Below are positions 36,188-44,804 of a stretch of DNA of 64,000 nucleotides, piece after piece. Below the pieces are notes generated by a model. That model ran no database searches. It had not been told where the DNA came from and saw nothing but the letters and a program-made list of their open reading frames with translations. Location of the stretch: positions 170,816 through 234,815 of the forward strand of contig QZLH01000014.1 of the NCBI GenBank assembly GCA_003833135.1, in the 5' to 3' direction. This stretch comes from Oehlia diaphana (lineage: Eukaryota; Glomeromycota; Glomeromycetes; Glomerales; Glomeraceae). How positions within the stretch are numbered: position 1 is the stretch's first letter; the number at the start of each line of letters is the position of its first letter. The position numbers were made by a program, and so were the translations under genes.

Positions 36188-37203
36188 TTAAAAAAAATTA
36201 AAAATATTTCAAGAATATTTTTATCGAAATTTTTTTCGGAAGCAATTTTTTTTTATTAAAAAAAAAAACAGCATGAATAGTCTGAAGCATGCTATTGTTG
36301 TTGATCATATATTTACTTTATCTTCGTAGTTAGTTTTCCGATATCATATCATTGTTGAATAACTTATTATGTAATATAACACAAAGCATGAAAGGTTGAT
36401 CATCTTCGTTCGTAGCTAGTTTGACCTTATCATTCATCTTTTTCCTTACTAAGGTCATGGCTGAAATCTTGTACGTGGCAATATGTGAGAGATCAGCTAT
36501 TAATATTTTTATTATTTGTGCTTGACGTAAGCTCCTCTACTAATTAACTTTTTTTCATTGTTTTAAAATGTACCCTGTAAAAATTTTTATCCGAATATTT
36601 TTCCGTGAAAATGACGGATATCCGTGTTAGAGTCTTAGAGAGATGAAATTTTCCATAATTTAAGGCTATAAAACATAATACGGATCAAGAATAAATAAGA
36701 TCAATATCTGAGGCATACTTTGCTTGTTCATACTATGAATAATCATTAAAGTGTATATCATTATTAAATTCGAAATGTTTATTAGAAAAACAAATGCATA
36801 CGGATTTAGAATAAAATGTCGTTTGCGCAGCAATACATTCGACAAATTCGTAATAACCATTTTTTTAATTTTCTATGATATTTTATTATTTAATAAAAAG
36901 ATTACATTCCAATAAAATAGAAATTACACTCCAATAAAAATAGATAAATATAAATTGTATATATAAAATATAAGAATAAAGTTTTTTTTTCGTTTCATTT
37001 TTAATTTATTTAATTAACAAATTGCACACGCAATTTGTTGATTAAATCAATTAAAAAAGAAAACTAAATTTTGCATTATTAAGTAAAAAAGAACATAAGG
37101 CGTTGATCGGCTATCATAGGTCGCTTAAGTCGCTCAAATCTTTGAGAACTTATCGGATATGTTGGTAAAGTATTGGCTTTGAGTAGCTAGAATGTTCTAC
37201 GCA
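36188..37203. other. intergenic between HMG genes 2 and 3
   Basis: Contains the promoter side of HMG gene 2 and the downstream flank of gene 3, including the recurrent TTTGCGCAGCAATACA near 36826 and an AT-rich block (36890-36990) similar to the flank of gene 4. No gene recognised. Confidence 0.45.
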
Positions 37204-37296
37204 AAGTCAACATAGCAAAGTATCAAAAAATCAACTAAAAATCTGAAAGTCTTGTATATTTTTAGTTGTGTTTTTGATACTTTGCTATGTTGATTT
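37204..37296. repeat. Foldback element, 39-bp arms, CAACATAGCAAAGTATC tip
   Basis: Left arm 37204-37242 (AAGTCAACATAGCAAAGTAT...) pairs with 37258-37296 with about three mismatches and a 15-bp loop. It shares its outer 25 bp with the element at 35020-35134. An extra single arm lies at 37337-37362 over the 3' end of HMG gene 3. Confidence 0.85.
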
Positions 37297-37336
37297 GAGT
37301 CAAAGAGCGTTATTTCAGATATTTAAGTTGATACCT

Positions 37337-37362
37337 TTGATACTTTGCTATGTTGACTTTTT
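37337..37362. repeat. Solo arm of the foldback family over the stop of HMG gene 3
   Basis: TTTGATACTTTGCTATGTTG followed by ACTTTTTG. Read on the minus strand it supplies the last codons (AAA AAG TCA ACA TAG, KKST-stop) of the gene at 37348, just as the related arm does for HMG gene 2. Confidence 0.8.
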
Positions 37363-38604
37363 GTAAGAACATCCAGAGGAATAATCATCTTGTTTGGGAG
37401 GGCTTTGTTCAAAGAGCATATTATAAAGTATTTGTTGAGAAAGATTGAAATCAGGGCGATAGTCATATATTCGTTCTTGCTGAAAAATGGTTGGTAATTC
37501 AGGTTGTTGAATAGTGTTTGCTAATTCATTATATGATTGCTGAGGAATGTTTGCTAATTCAGATTGTCGAATAAATTCAGGACCATTATATGATTGCTGA
37601 AAAATGGTTGGTAATTCAGGTTGTTGAATAGTGTTTGCTAATTCAATATATGATTGTTGAGGAATGTTTGCTAATTCAAGTTGTTGAATAAATTCAGGAT
37701 CATTATATGATTGTTGAGGAAAGTTTGTTAATTCAGGTTGTTGAATAGTGTTTGCTAATTCAATATATGATTGCTGAGGAATGTTTGCTAATTCAGGTTG
37801 TTGAATAATACATGGTTGCTGGGAAGTGTTTAACATCATTTCGTTTGTTTGATAATTATCAAAGTTGATGTTAGATAAAAAACAAATTTGATTCTTTTTA
37901 ATATTAAATAAGTATGGTTGGCCTAATGAGTCGTAAATAATTTCATAATCTTGTATATTGTCACAAATGGAACTAATAATAGAGTCGAATTCAAAAGATT
38001 CCGTTGAGGATTGCGATACATAATTTGTTGAGTTGGATGAGACAGTTGAAGGTTGAGAATCGTTAATCTGTGGGATAGGAGGATTATATGGCGACGATTC
38101 ATCAGTTGAGGAAGAACGGGATGATACAGACGACTCTTCATAGGTTTCAGTTTTTCGAATTTTTAGTTGATTTTTAAAATTTCTTATAAATTTATAATTT
38201 TCATAAATTTGTCCATGTTTTTTCTTCGCCATTCTTTGAAGAGCATAGAAAGTCTTCATTACTTCTTTTGTTTCATTATTCCAGAAACCTGCTATTTCAC
38301 CTGAAATAAATTTCGCTTTTTTATCTTCAGGTGCTCTATTTATAAATAGAGGACCAGCCATTTGATTCCTTCTATATAATATAAATGCATTCTGAGGACG
38401 TGGTGGATTTCCAGTTCCGGTTCTCAACATTTTTTTATAACGGCGAGTTGTATTTGGATTAGTAAGTAACTCATCTATATCTAAATAAAACAGATGAATC
38501 GAGTCCTTTACAATATCCTCATCTGATTTACAAGGATCAGGCGCAAATTCTTTATTTTTTCTCTTATGCGCAGAAGATTTTTTGCGTTGATTAAATTTAC
38601 CCAT
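37348..38604 (-). CDS. HMG-box (MATA_HMG-like) protein 3 with ELANIPQ repeat tail
   Basis: 418 residues, single exon, start MGKFNQRKKSSAHKRK. The HMG box lies at about residues 68-140 (NPPRPQNAFILYRRNQMAGP, then SGEIAGFWNNETKEVMKTFY). It then carries the conserved module LGQPYLFNIKKNQICFLSNI also found in proteins 2 and 4. After it comes a tail of alternating roughly 20- and 19-residue units based on QQPELANIPQQSYIELANTI. The core ELANIPQ is the same as in the 12-residue repeat of protein 1, so the two tails probably share an origin although their periods differ. It ends -YKKST on a foldback arm. Putative DNA-binding regulator; target unknown. Confidence 0.85.
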   Translation of the reverse strand: MGKFNQRKKSSAHKRKNKEFAPDPCKSDEDIVKDSIHLFYLDIDELLTNPNTTRRYKKMLRTGTGNPPRPQNAFILYRRNQMAGPLFINRAPEDKKAKFISGEIAGFWNNETKEVMKTFYALQRMAKKKHGQIYENYKFIRNFKNQLKIRKTETYEESSVSSRSSSTDESSPYNPPIPQINDSQPSTVSSNSTNYVSQSSTESFEFDSIISSICDNIQDYEIIYDSLGQPYLFNIKKNQICFLSNINFDNYQTNEMMLNTSQQPCIIQQPELANIPQQSYIELANTIQQPELTNFPQQSYNDPEFIQQLELANIPQQSYIELANTIQQPELPTIFQQSYNGPEFIRQSELANIPQQSYNELANTIQQPELPTIFQQERIYDYRPDFNLSQQILYNMLFEQSPPKQDDYSSGCSYKKST

Positions 38605-39479
38605 CGTTAAATAAAATTAATTTTAAAAATTTTTTTTGAAGAGGATAATTTTTTTTAAGAGGATAATGATAAAACCTTGTAGGTTCAAATAACAAAATTT
38701 AGGAATTTTCATCGAGTAGTCGTCCTTTATAATTTATTTGAACTTTCATACCGCAGCTTGGTTATTGTTTGAATTCGAACGTGTAACATATGATTATTTA
38801 TAACTCGAACACACCACATGATATCATAAAGCGCTATTTTCTAAAATGAGATCACATCCTTGAAGATCTTGTTACAGAATTCTTCATTCAAAAATAGGGG
38901 TCATAAAAGCATTTGTTTCCAAAAATAACCTAATACAAATCAACACTCCGAGTTATTATTTAAGTTTTATTAATAAATCGTTTTCATTTTAATTAATCAA
39001 ACACGTCACTAATTCTATAACAATTTGTATGCAAATAAAAGAATTCTTGGCTCAATTATTTTAGTCTCTTGTAGTTATTTTAATTAAAAATTAACAGTAA
39101 GTCACGATCTCAAGGAATAAATATTAATTTATGAAAGAATTTAAAGAATACTTTGCTAACAACTTAAATTTTTTAAATGTATTGTAAAATTAATATTACA
39201 ATGCATTATATACAAACCATGTTAAGATACACGTTATTGGTCTCTTTATAATACATATCATAATATAAATTGTTAAAATATATTTGTGCTTTCATTGTAA
39301 AAAATTTATTGTACAATTTATTGCTAAAGTGCCATTACAATATATTGAAATTGCTTGCCTATTGATAAACTTTAATATAATGATAATAAACAGTTATATT
39401 TTATCTTCTGAACCATCAGTTAGTAACTGTTCGTTAAATTAATAATAAAAAAGAATTTAAAAAAAAACTTGCTAAATTC
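38605..39479. other. Upstream region of HMG gene 3, no gene recognised
   Basis: AT-rich sequence. CACATGATATCATAAAGC near 38815 resembles the CATGTGACA-like words upstream of HMG gene 1 and may be regulatory, but this is weak. Confidence 0.4.
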
Positions 39480-40277
39480 CTATATCCATATCCAAAGAGA
39501 CTAGAAACTCAAATTAAGAATAAAACAATACCTTAAGCTGCATGTCCAAAGAATCGCCTAAAAAAGAATAAAACAAAATCGTTAGTAAAACGTTTTGGTA
39601 AAGAAATAAATTGAAAAAAAAAATATTTTTTTTTCGGAAGCCCTTACTGAGATAAGGGACATGACCGTCTAAAAAAGAAAAAATTGTAAAACGTTCCACT
39701 AAAGAAATAAATTAATATATATATATATATATATATATTTTGGAAGCTCTTACCAAAATAATACGTCTCAAAGACAAAAAAAGAGGAAATCAATATTTTG
39801 TTACTGCAAATTAAAAAGAACAACGTATCAAAAGCTCTGAACGCCATCCACGTATCCAAAGAATTGAAAAGTCGCCTAAAAAAGAGGAAAAAAGAACTGT
39901 TAATAAATTTGTTGAAAAAATAAAATTCATTTTACTTGCCGAAATCCCATCTTCAAAGCAACCTCCCCGGAAATCTAAAAAATAAGAAAACAAAACATAA
40001 TAAATGTTTCCTTAAAGAATTTGATAGTTCACCAAAATTTGAAATATGAAATCCAAATGTCTAAATGAAAAAAAGATAAGTCAACATATATTAAGTTAGA
40101 ATAGATAAATTAAAATAGTAAAAAACTTACCAAAAACAAAATCTCATGCGTCCAAAGAGACCCAAAGAACCGCCTAAAAAAACGAAAATGAACTGTTAGT
40201 AGCTGTTCATTAATATATTAATGAAAAATAAATTAAAAATTTACAAAATATCGCGTCAAGAAGACTGAAGGAGCCAC
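39480..40277 (-). repeat. Array of exon-like cassettes with about 100-bp spacing
   Basis: On the minus strand, polypyrimidine-AG sites occur with right edges at 40277, 40173, 40060, 39974, 39875, 39668, 39557 and about 39500, with a further cassette near 39771 that lacks a clear AG. Most are followed 21-43 nt later by GTAAGT, GTAAAT, GTGAAC, GTATTG or a GC donor (GCAAGT). Probable segments: 40245-40277, 40131-40173, 39940-39974, 39648-39668 and 39532-39557. Several share the core TTCTTTGGA followed by a purine-rich stretch. Lengths are not all multiples of three and I could not assemble a single open reading frame, so a coding role is unproven. It could be a micro-exon gene, an untranslated spliced RNA, or a simple tandem repeat that happens to contain splice-like sites. 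Confidence 0.45.
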
Positions 40278-40369
40278 CTAAAAAGGAAAAATAGAAATGT
40301 ATAAACATTTTATTAAGGATTTATTTTTTTTTGTGGGTGGTTTCAACACTTTTTTAAATAAAATACGAA

Positions 40370-40482
40370 AAAGAAAGGATGGAAAGGGGAAAGGAAAGGA
40401 AGGAAGGGGAGAAGGAACGAAAGGAAAATGAAGGAAAGGAAATGGGTAAAAAAAGGGAAATAGCGAGGAAGAAAAAAGTTTA
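40370..40482. repeat. Polypurine tract (GGAAAGG/GAAGGA)
   Basis: About 110 bp almost entirely purine on the plus strand, with words such as AAGGAAAGGAAGGAAGGGGA. Such mirror-rich polypurine DNA can form triplex structures; on the minus strand it would be a long pyrimidine tract. Confidence 0.8.
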
Positions 40483-40516
40483 GATCAAACTGCGGTGGAA
40501 TCCTAGATCAAATGGA

Positions 40517-41395
40517 AGTCATGATTTACCCCAGTAACGCCACAAAAAATTTACACCCCCACGTGATTTTTGGCCGGCATTATACGTCTCGGCTGGCATT
40601 AAGAAATTAAGCATGTGACAAATAAGGAGTGACAAATAGGATTTTACACANNNNNNNNNNNNNNNNNNNNNNNNNNNNNNNNNNNNNNNNNNNNNNNNNN
40701 NNNNNNNNNNNNNNNNNNNNNNNNNNNNNNNNNNNNNNNNNNNNNNNNNNNNNNNNNNNNNNNNNNNNNNNNNNNNNNNNNNNNNNNNNNNNNNNNNNNN
40801 NNNNNNNNNNNNNNNNNNNNNNNNNNNNNNNNNNNNNNNNNNNNNNNNNNNNNNNNNNNNNNNNNNNNNNNNNNNNNNNNNNNNNNNNNNNNNNNNNNNN
40901 NNNNNNNNNNNNNNNNNNNNNNNNNNNNNNNNNNNNNNNNNNNNNNNNNNNNNNNNNNNNNNNNNNNNNNNNNNNNNNNNNNNNNNNNNNNNNNNNNNNN
41001 NNNNNNNNNNNNNNNNNNNNNNNNNNNNNNNNNNNNNNNNNNNNNNNNNNNNNNNNNNNNNNNNNNNNNNNNNNNNNNNNNNNNNNNNNNNNNNNNNNNN
41101 NNNNNNNNNNNNNNNNNNNNNNNNNNNNNNNNNNNNNNNNNNNNNNNNNNNNNNNNNNNNNNNNNNNNNNNNNNNNNNNNNNNNNNNNNNNNNNNNNNNN
41201 NNNGGCATTAAGAAATTAAGCATGTGACAAATAAGGAGTGACAAATAGGATTTTACACACTGAAAAAAATCTCTGTCCCTGGAATACATAGTAAAAATGG
41301 AAAACAGGAAAGGTGTGACGACGGTGACAAATTTTGAAGGTCACGTGGGGGTGGAAAAATTTTGTGGCGATACTGGGGAAGATGAAGTCATGGAC
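40517..41395. mobile_element. Inverted-repeat (MITE-like) element interrupted by gap 2
   Basis: The left side (40517-40575, CCCCAGTAACGCCACAAAA then CACCCCCACGTGA) matches the reverse complement of 41335-41395 (CCCCAGTATCGCCACAAAA then CACCCCCACGTGA). The 56 bp before the gap (40595-40650) is identical to the 56 bp after it (41204-41259), so the gap is probably an unmerged overlap. Without it the element would be about 270 bp. It is distinctly more GC-rich than its surroundings. Confidence 0.7.
40651..41203. other. Assembly gap 2 (553 N)
   Basis: 553 undetermined bases bordered on both sides by the same 56-bp sequence starting GGCATTAAGAAATTAAGC, so the true missing length may be zero. Confidence 1.
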
Positions 41396-42192
41396 GTGGT
41401 CACGTGGACGCAGACCCGTGAAAGCTATGGTCATGGTGGAAGATTTGGACAAAAGTAAAAAATTCTATTTACATTCATTTAATTATATCAGATATATTTG
41501 CGAAAATATTTAGTAAATAGTAATCCTACAAGTTTATTTTTTTATTAATTAATTGCACTTCATAAAAATATGTATTTTGCAAGTTCTTGCAATTATTGCT
41601 ACTATATACTTTAAAAATACCTTGTACAAGGCTTGTACAAGGCTTGTACAAAGATTGCACAATTCATTATGAATATTTAGCGTTGTTAGCAAAGTAATTT
41701 TACGCGCTGATTCTGAATAATGTTTTCGCAGCAATATATAAAAATTGCGACTTTATTTTTTTAACATTAAAAAAAATGATATTTAAAATCAATCATTTTA
41801 TATTATAATTTTCGAGTGGATGTTTTTATTTATTTTTATATTAGAACAAATTACATTTCAACAAAATTAAAATAAAAAGGCAAATAAATGTAAATATAGA
41901 GAGTGAAATAATTATATGTTTATTTAATTTTAATAAAAATACAATTCCCAAAAAAACCAATGATCCAAAAAGTAAATCAATATAAAATTAAAATCTACCA
42001 TTACCATTCATAATATTCTATGAAAAGCAACATAGCAAAATCAACAAACTACCCATTGAGTAATGTATCCTCCATATTCATTGCCAAAACAGACCTACCA
42101 TCCTGTATTGACACCGACATGGAAGATGTTATTCAACAGATAATCAATTGATCTTGTTTAATGTTAACTTCTCAGAGGGAAAAATCATTACG
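41396..42192. other. 3' flank of HMG gene 4
   Basis: No gene recognised. It holds three imperfect copies of CTTGTACAAGG at about 41622-41652, the TTTTCGCAGCAATATA motif near 41722, an AT-rich block like that near 36895, and a degenerate foldback tip TATGAAAAGCAACATAGCAA near 42019-42038. Confidence 0.5.
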
Positions 42193-43587
42193 TTAATTGA
42201 ACTGATTCAATCTTAAAAGCGCATGTGGTGCTGCTGTTACAATCAAATCATGTGTTTCTTGTGCTGTTTCATACCTTCCATCCTCGAAGGGACAATAATA
42301 TCCCTGTTGTGTTGCTGTTACAATCAAATCGTGTGTTTCTTGTGCTGTTTCATACCTTCCATCCTCGAAGGGAAAATAGTATCCCTGTTGTGTTATTGTT
42401 ACAATCAAATCGTGTGTTTCTTGTGCTGTTTCGTACCTTCCATCCTCGAAGGGACAATAGTATCCCTGTTGTGTTGCTGTTACAATCAAATCGTGTGTTT
42501 CTTGTGCTGTTCCATCCCTTCCATCCCTGGAAGGACAATAGTATTCTTGTTGTGCTGCCGTTACAATCAAATCGTGTGTTTCTTGTGCTGTTTCATTCCT
42601 TCCATCCTCGGAAGGACAATAGTATTCTTGATGTGCTGCTGTTACAATCAAATCGTGTGTTTCTTGTGCTGTTTCATTCCTTCCATCCTCGGAAGGACAA
42701 TAGTATTCTTGATGTGCTGCTGTTACAATCAAATCGTGTGTTTCTTGTGCTGTTTCATTCCTTCCATCCCCGGAAGGACAATAGTATTCTTGTTGTGCTG
42801 CTGTTACAATCAAATCGTGTGTTTCTTGTGCTGTTTCATCCCTTCCATCCCACAAAGGATAATAGTATTCTTGTTGTGCTGCTGTTACAATCAAATCGTG
42901 TGTTTCTTGTGCTATTTCGACCCTTCCATCCCACGAGGGATAATAGTATTCTTGTTGTGCTGCCGTAATTGTTTCTTGCGCTGTTCCATTTTCCCCGACC
43001 ATGGAAGGATAATCTTGTGCTTGTTGTGCTATTCCAATCTCGGAGGAATAGTATCCAAAAATTATTGGCTCATCAAAGTTAAGGTTAGAGTTAGATAGAA
43101 TATATATTTGACGTGTATTAATATCGAATAAACATTGCATATTGTTATCTTGTATGTGCTGAAATTGCTCGGTAAATGCTTGATCAATAGTATATATTTG
43201 TTCTTCAGGTTCCAAATTTTCAGTTTCTTGTCTATAATTTTCGGAATGTATTTGTTCAGCCTTTCTCGCAAGAGCACGGAAAAGGGATTTTATATGCTCT
43301 GGTTCCCTATTCCAAAGAGCTTTTATTTCTTTCGAAACGTCACAAGCTCTTCTATCTTCAGCTGGTCTATTTTTAAATTCGGGACTGGCCATCTTGTCCT
43401 TCCTGTATAAAATAAACGCATTTTGACATTTTGGTGGACGACTCAATTCTCCACTCTGGAATTTTTCTGCACGTTTGTTTGTTCGTGAATTACCCAACAA
43501 AGTATTCATATCTAAAGAAAATGCATAAGTTGTTCCATTAATAATTTGGTCATCTGACTGGAAACTATTGGTAAAGGTATATTCCAT
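42193..43587 (-). CDS. HMG-box (MATA_HMG-like) protein 4 with 27-residue repeats
   Basis: 464 residues, single exon. It is the most divergent HMG box of the cluster, at about residues 50-125 (RPPKCQNAFILYRKDKMASP, then SKEIKALWNREPEHIKSLFR and ARKAEQIHSENY). The conserved post-HMG module follows (CLFDINTRQIYILSNSNLNF). Residues about 200-455 are nine to ten copies of a 27-residue unit based on THDLIVTAAQQEYYCPSEDG plus RNETAQE. The units are 81 bp at DNA level and very similar, which implies recent expansion or homogenisation. The N-terminus lacks the basic MGK-type start of the others and begins MEYTFTNSFQSDDQII. The repeat also leaves the other strand open, so opposite-strand frames at 42223-43098 are shadows. 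Confidence 0.85.
   Translation of the reverse strand: MEYTFTNSFQSDDQIINGTTYAFSLDMNTLLGNSRTNKRAEKFQSGELSRPPKCQNAFILYRKDKMASPEFKNRPAEDRRACDVSKEIKALWNREPEHIKSLFRALARKAEQIHSENYRQETENLEPEEQIYTIDQAFTEQFQHIQDNNMQCLFDINTRQIYILSNSNLNFDEPIIFGYYSSEIGIAQQAQDYPSMVGENGTAQETITAAQQEYYYPSWDGRVEIAQETHDLIVTAAQQEYYYPLWDGRDETAQETHDLIVTAAQQEYYCPSGDGRNETAQETHDLIVTAAHQEYYCPSEDGRNETAQETHDLIVTAAHQEYYCPSEDGRNETAQETHDLIVTAAQQEYYCPSRDGRDGTAQETHDLIVTATQQGYYCPFEDGRYETAQETHDLIVTITQQGYYFPFEDGRYETAQETHDLIVTATQQGYYCPFEDGRYETAQETHDLIVTAAPHALLRLNQFN
42215..43015 (-). repeat. 81-bp in-frame tandem repeat
   Basis: GTTACAATCAAATCRTGTGT recurs every 81 bp (for example at 42236 and 42317) through about ten units in the coding region of HMG protein 4. 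Both termini of the array are more degenerate than the centre. Confidence 0.9.
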
Positions 43588-44543
43588 TGTAATCGTAATC
43601 TATTAAAAAAAGAAAAAAGAAAAAAAAGAAAAAATTTTGAGAATTTTAAGCGGGAATTCTACGGCGTATAAATTATAAAATTACGCGTCGATCTCGTTAT
43701 TGATATGCAGTGTTACTTTAACTTAACAATTTTACAATTAAAATTAATAATCTTTTTTTTTCAAAAGGAAGCACATTGTAATTTTTAACCTTATTAAGAA
43801 TTTATGAAAGGATTATTGATACCTTACAAGTTAATGGCGGTCTCGGAGATACTTCTCCAAATTCTAAAAATAGTAGGCCGTAGCCATGAAAATCTTTATT
43901 TATAGTGTACAATGCGTAGTTATGAATGGGGCGATGAAAACTATATCTATATATTATGTTAATTATGTTATCAAAAATTGATTTTCCCATTTGGACAAAA
44001 AGGTTGATAATGAAAGATAATGAAGTTATGATATCATTTTTACATAATTGCGCCTTATCTTCAACGTAAATAGCTAAATTTTTTTTTCCGTAACACAATG
44101 AACATTATTAAATCAAGTTTTGGAAAAAGCGCGTAAAACCCGTTTATTTTATAATTTGTTCTTTTGAATTATATTTATTTGGTTTAGATCACAGCATCTA
44201 TTTACTGTAATATTTTTTATCGATGTGTGATTGAAATTTTTCTTTATAGCTTCATTACGCAGTCATCATTTTTAGCATCAATTTTTTCTATTTAAAAAGA
44301 ATGATAACTTTATTATAAATTCATATTAATAAATATAAATAAATTATAAAAGAACAAAAAAAAACAAAAAAATAAAAATAAATAAAAAAGAGTGAAAGCT
44401 ATGCAATAAAATAGAGAATCTTTGCATTTCTATAAATAAGTACGTATAATTTAATCTTAGAAGAAAAAAGAATCAACCTATAATATAATTGTGACTAAAG
44501 TGAAATTTCTATGCAAAGTTTATATAATAATTTACAAAAATAA
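43588..44543. other. intergenic between HMG genes 4 and 5
   Basis: Upstream region of HMG gene 4 and AT-rich spacer. The 98-codon minus-strand frame at 43802-44098 has no recognisable feature and is not called. Confidence 0.4.
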
Positions 44544-44763
44544 CAACCAAGTCTATTTGAAAGGGTTCCTTTGAGAAACGGACATACGGTGGACCGATTC
44601 GGATATTTGGCCATCGACCTTTAATTGTAATTAGAATTAGTGAATTATCTGGAATCTGGAAAAGACAAACGGAAAATTCCTTACGTGATCTGCGATGGTC
44701 AAATATCCGAATCGGACCATTATGTCCGGGACTCAAAGGAACCCTTTCAAAAAAATTTGGTTG
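44544..44763. repeat. Foldback element with about 73-bp arms
   Basis: Left arm 44544-44616 (CAACCAAGTCTATTTGAAAG ... GATTCGGATATTTGGCCATC) and right arm 44693-44763 are imperfect inverted copies, with about 76 bp between them. It lies 41 bp past the stop codon of HMG gene 5. No open frame. It belongs to a different family from the 35020 and 37204 elements. Confidence 0.85.
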
Positions 44764-44804
44764 ATAATTTTGCTTATGTAATTATATTGACTTCTTATAG
44801 ACTT

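Noticed and set aside
40519..41289. Open frames crossing the second gap
   Set aside because: They exist only because undetermined bases contain no stop codons.
42223..43098. 291- and 247-codon plus-strand frames rich in Cys/Leu/Phe
   Set aside because: They are the opposite-strand shadow of the 81-bp repeat coding for HMG protein 4; the repeat length, a multiple of three, keeps several frames open. The minus-strand reading has the HMG box.
43802..44098. 98-codon minus-strand frame between HMG genes 4 and 5
   Set aside because: No homology recognised, no exon context, and composition as expected for AT-rich spacer.
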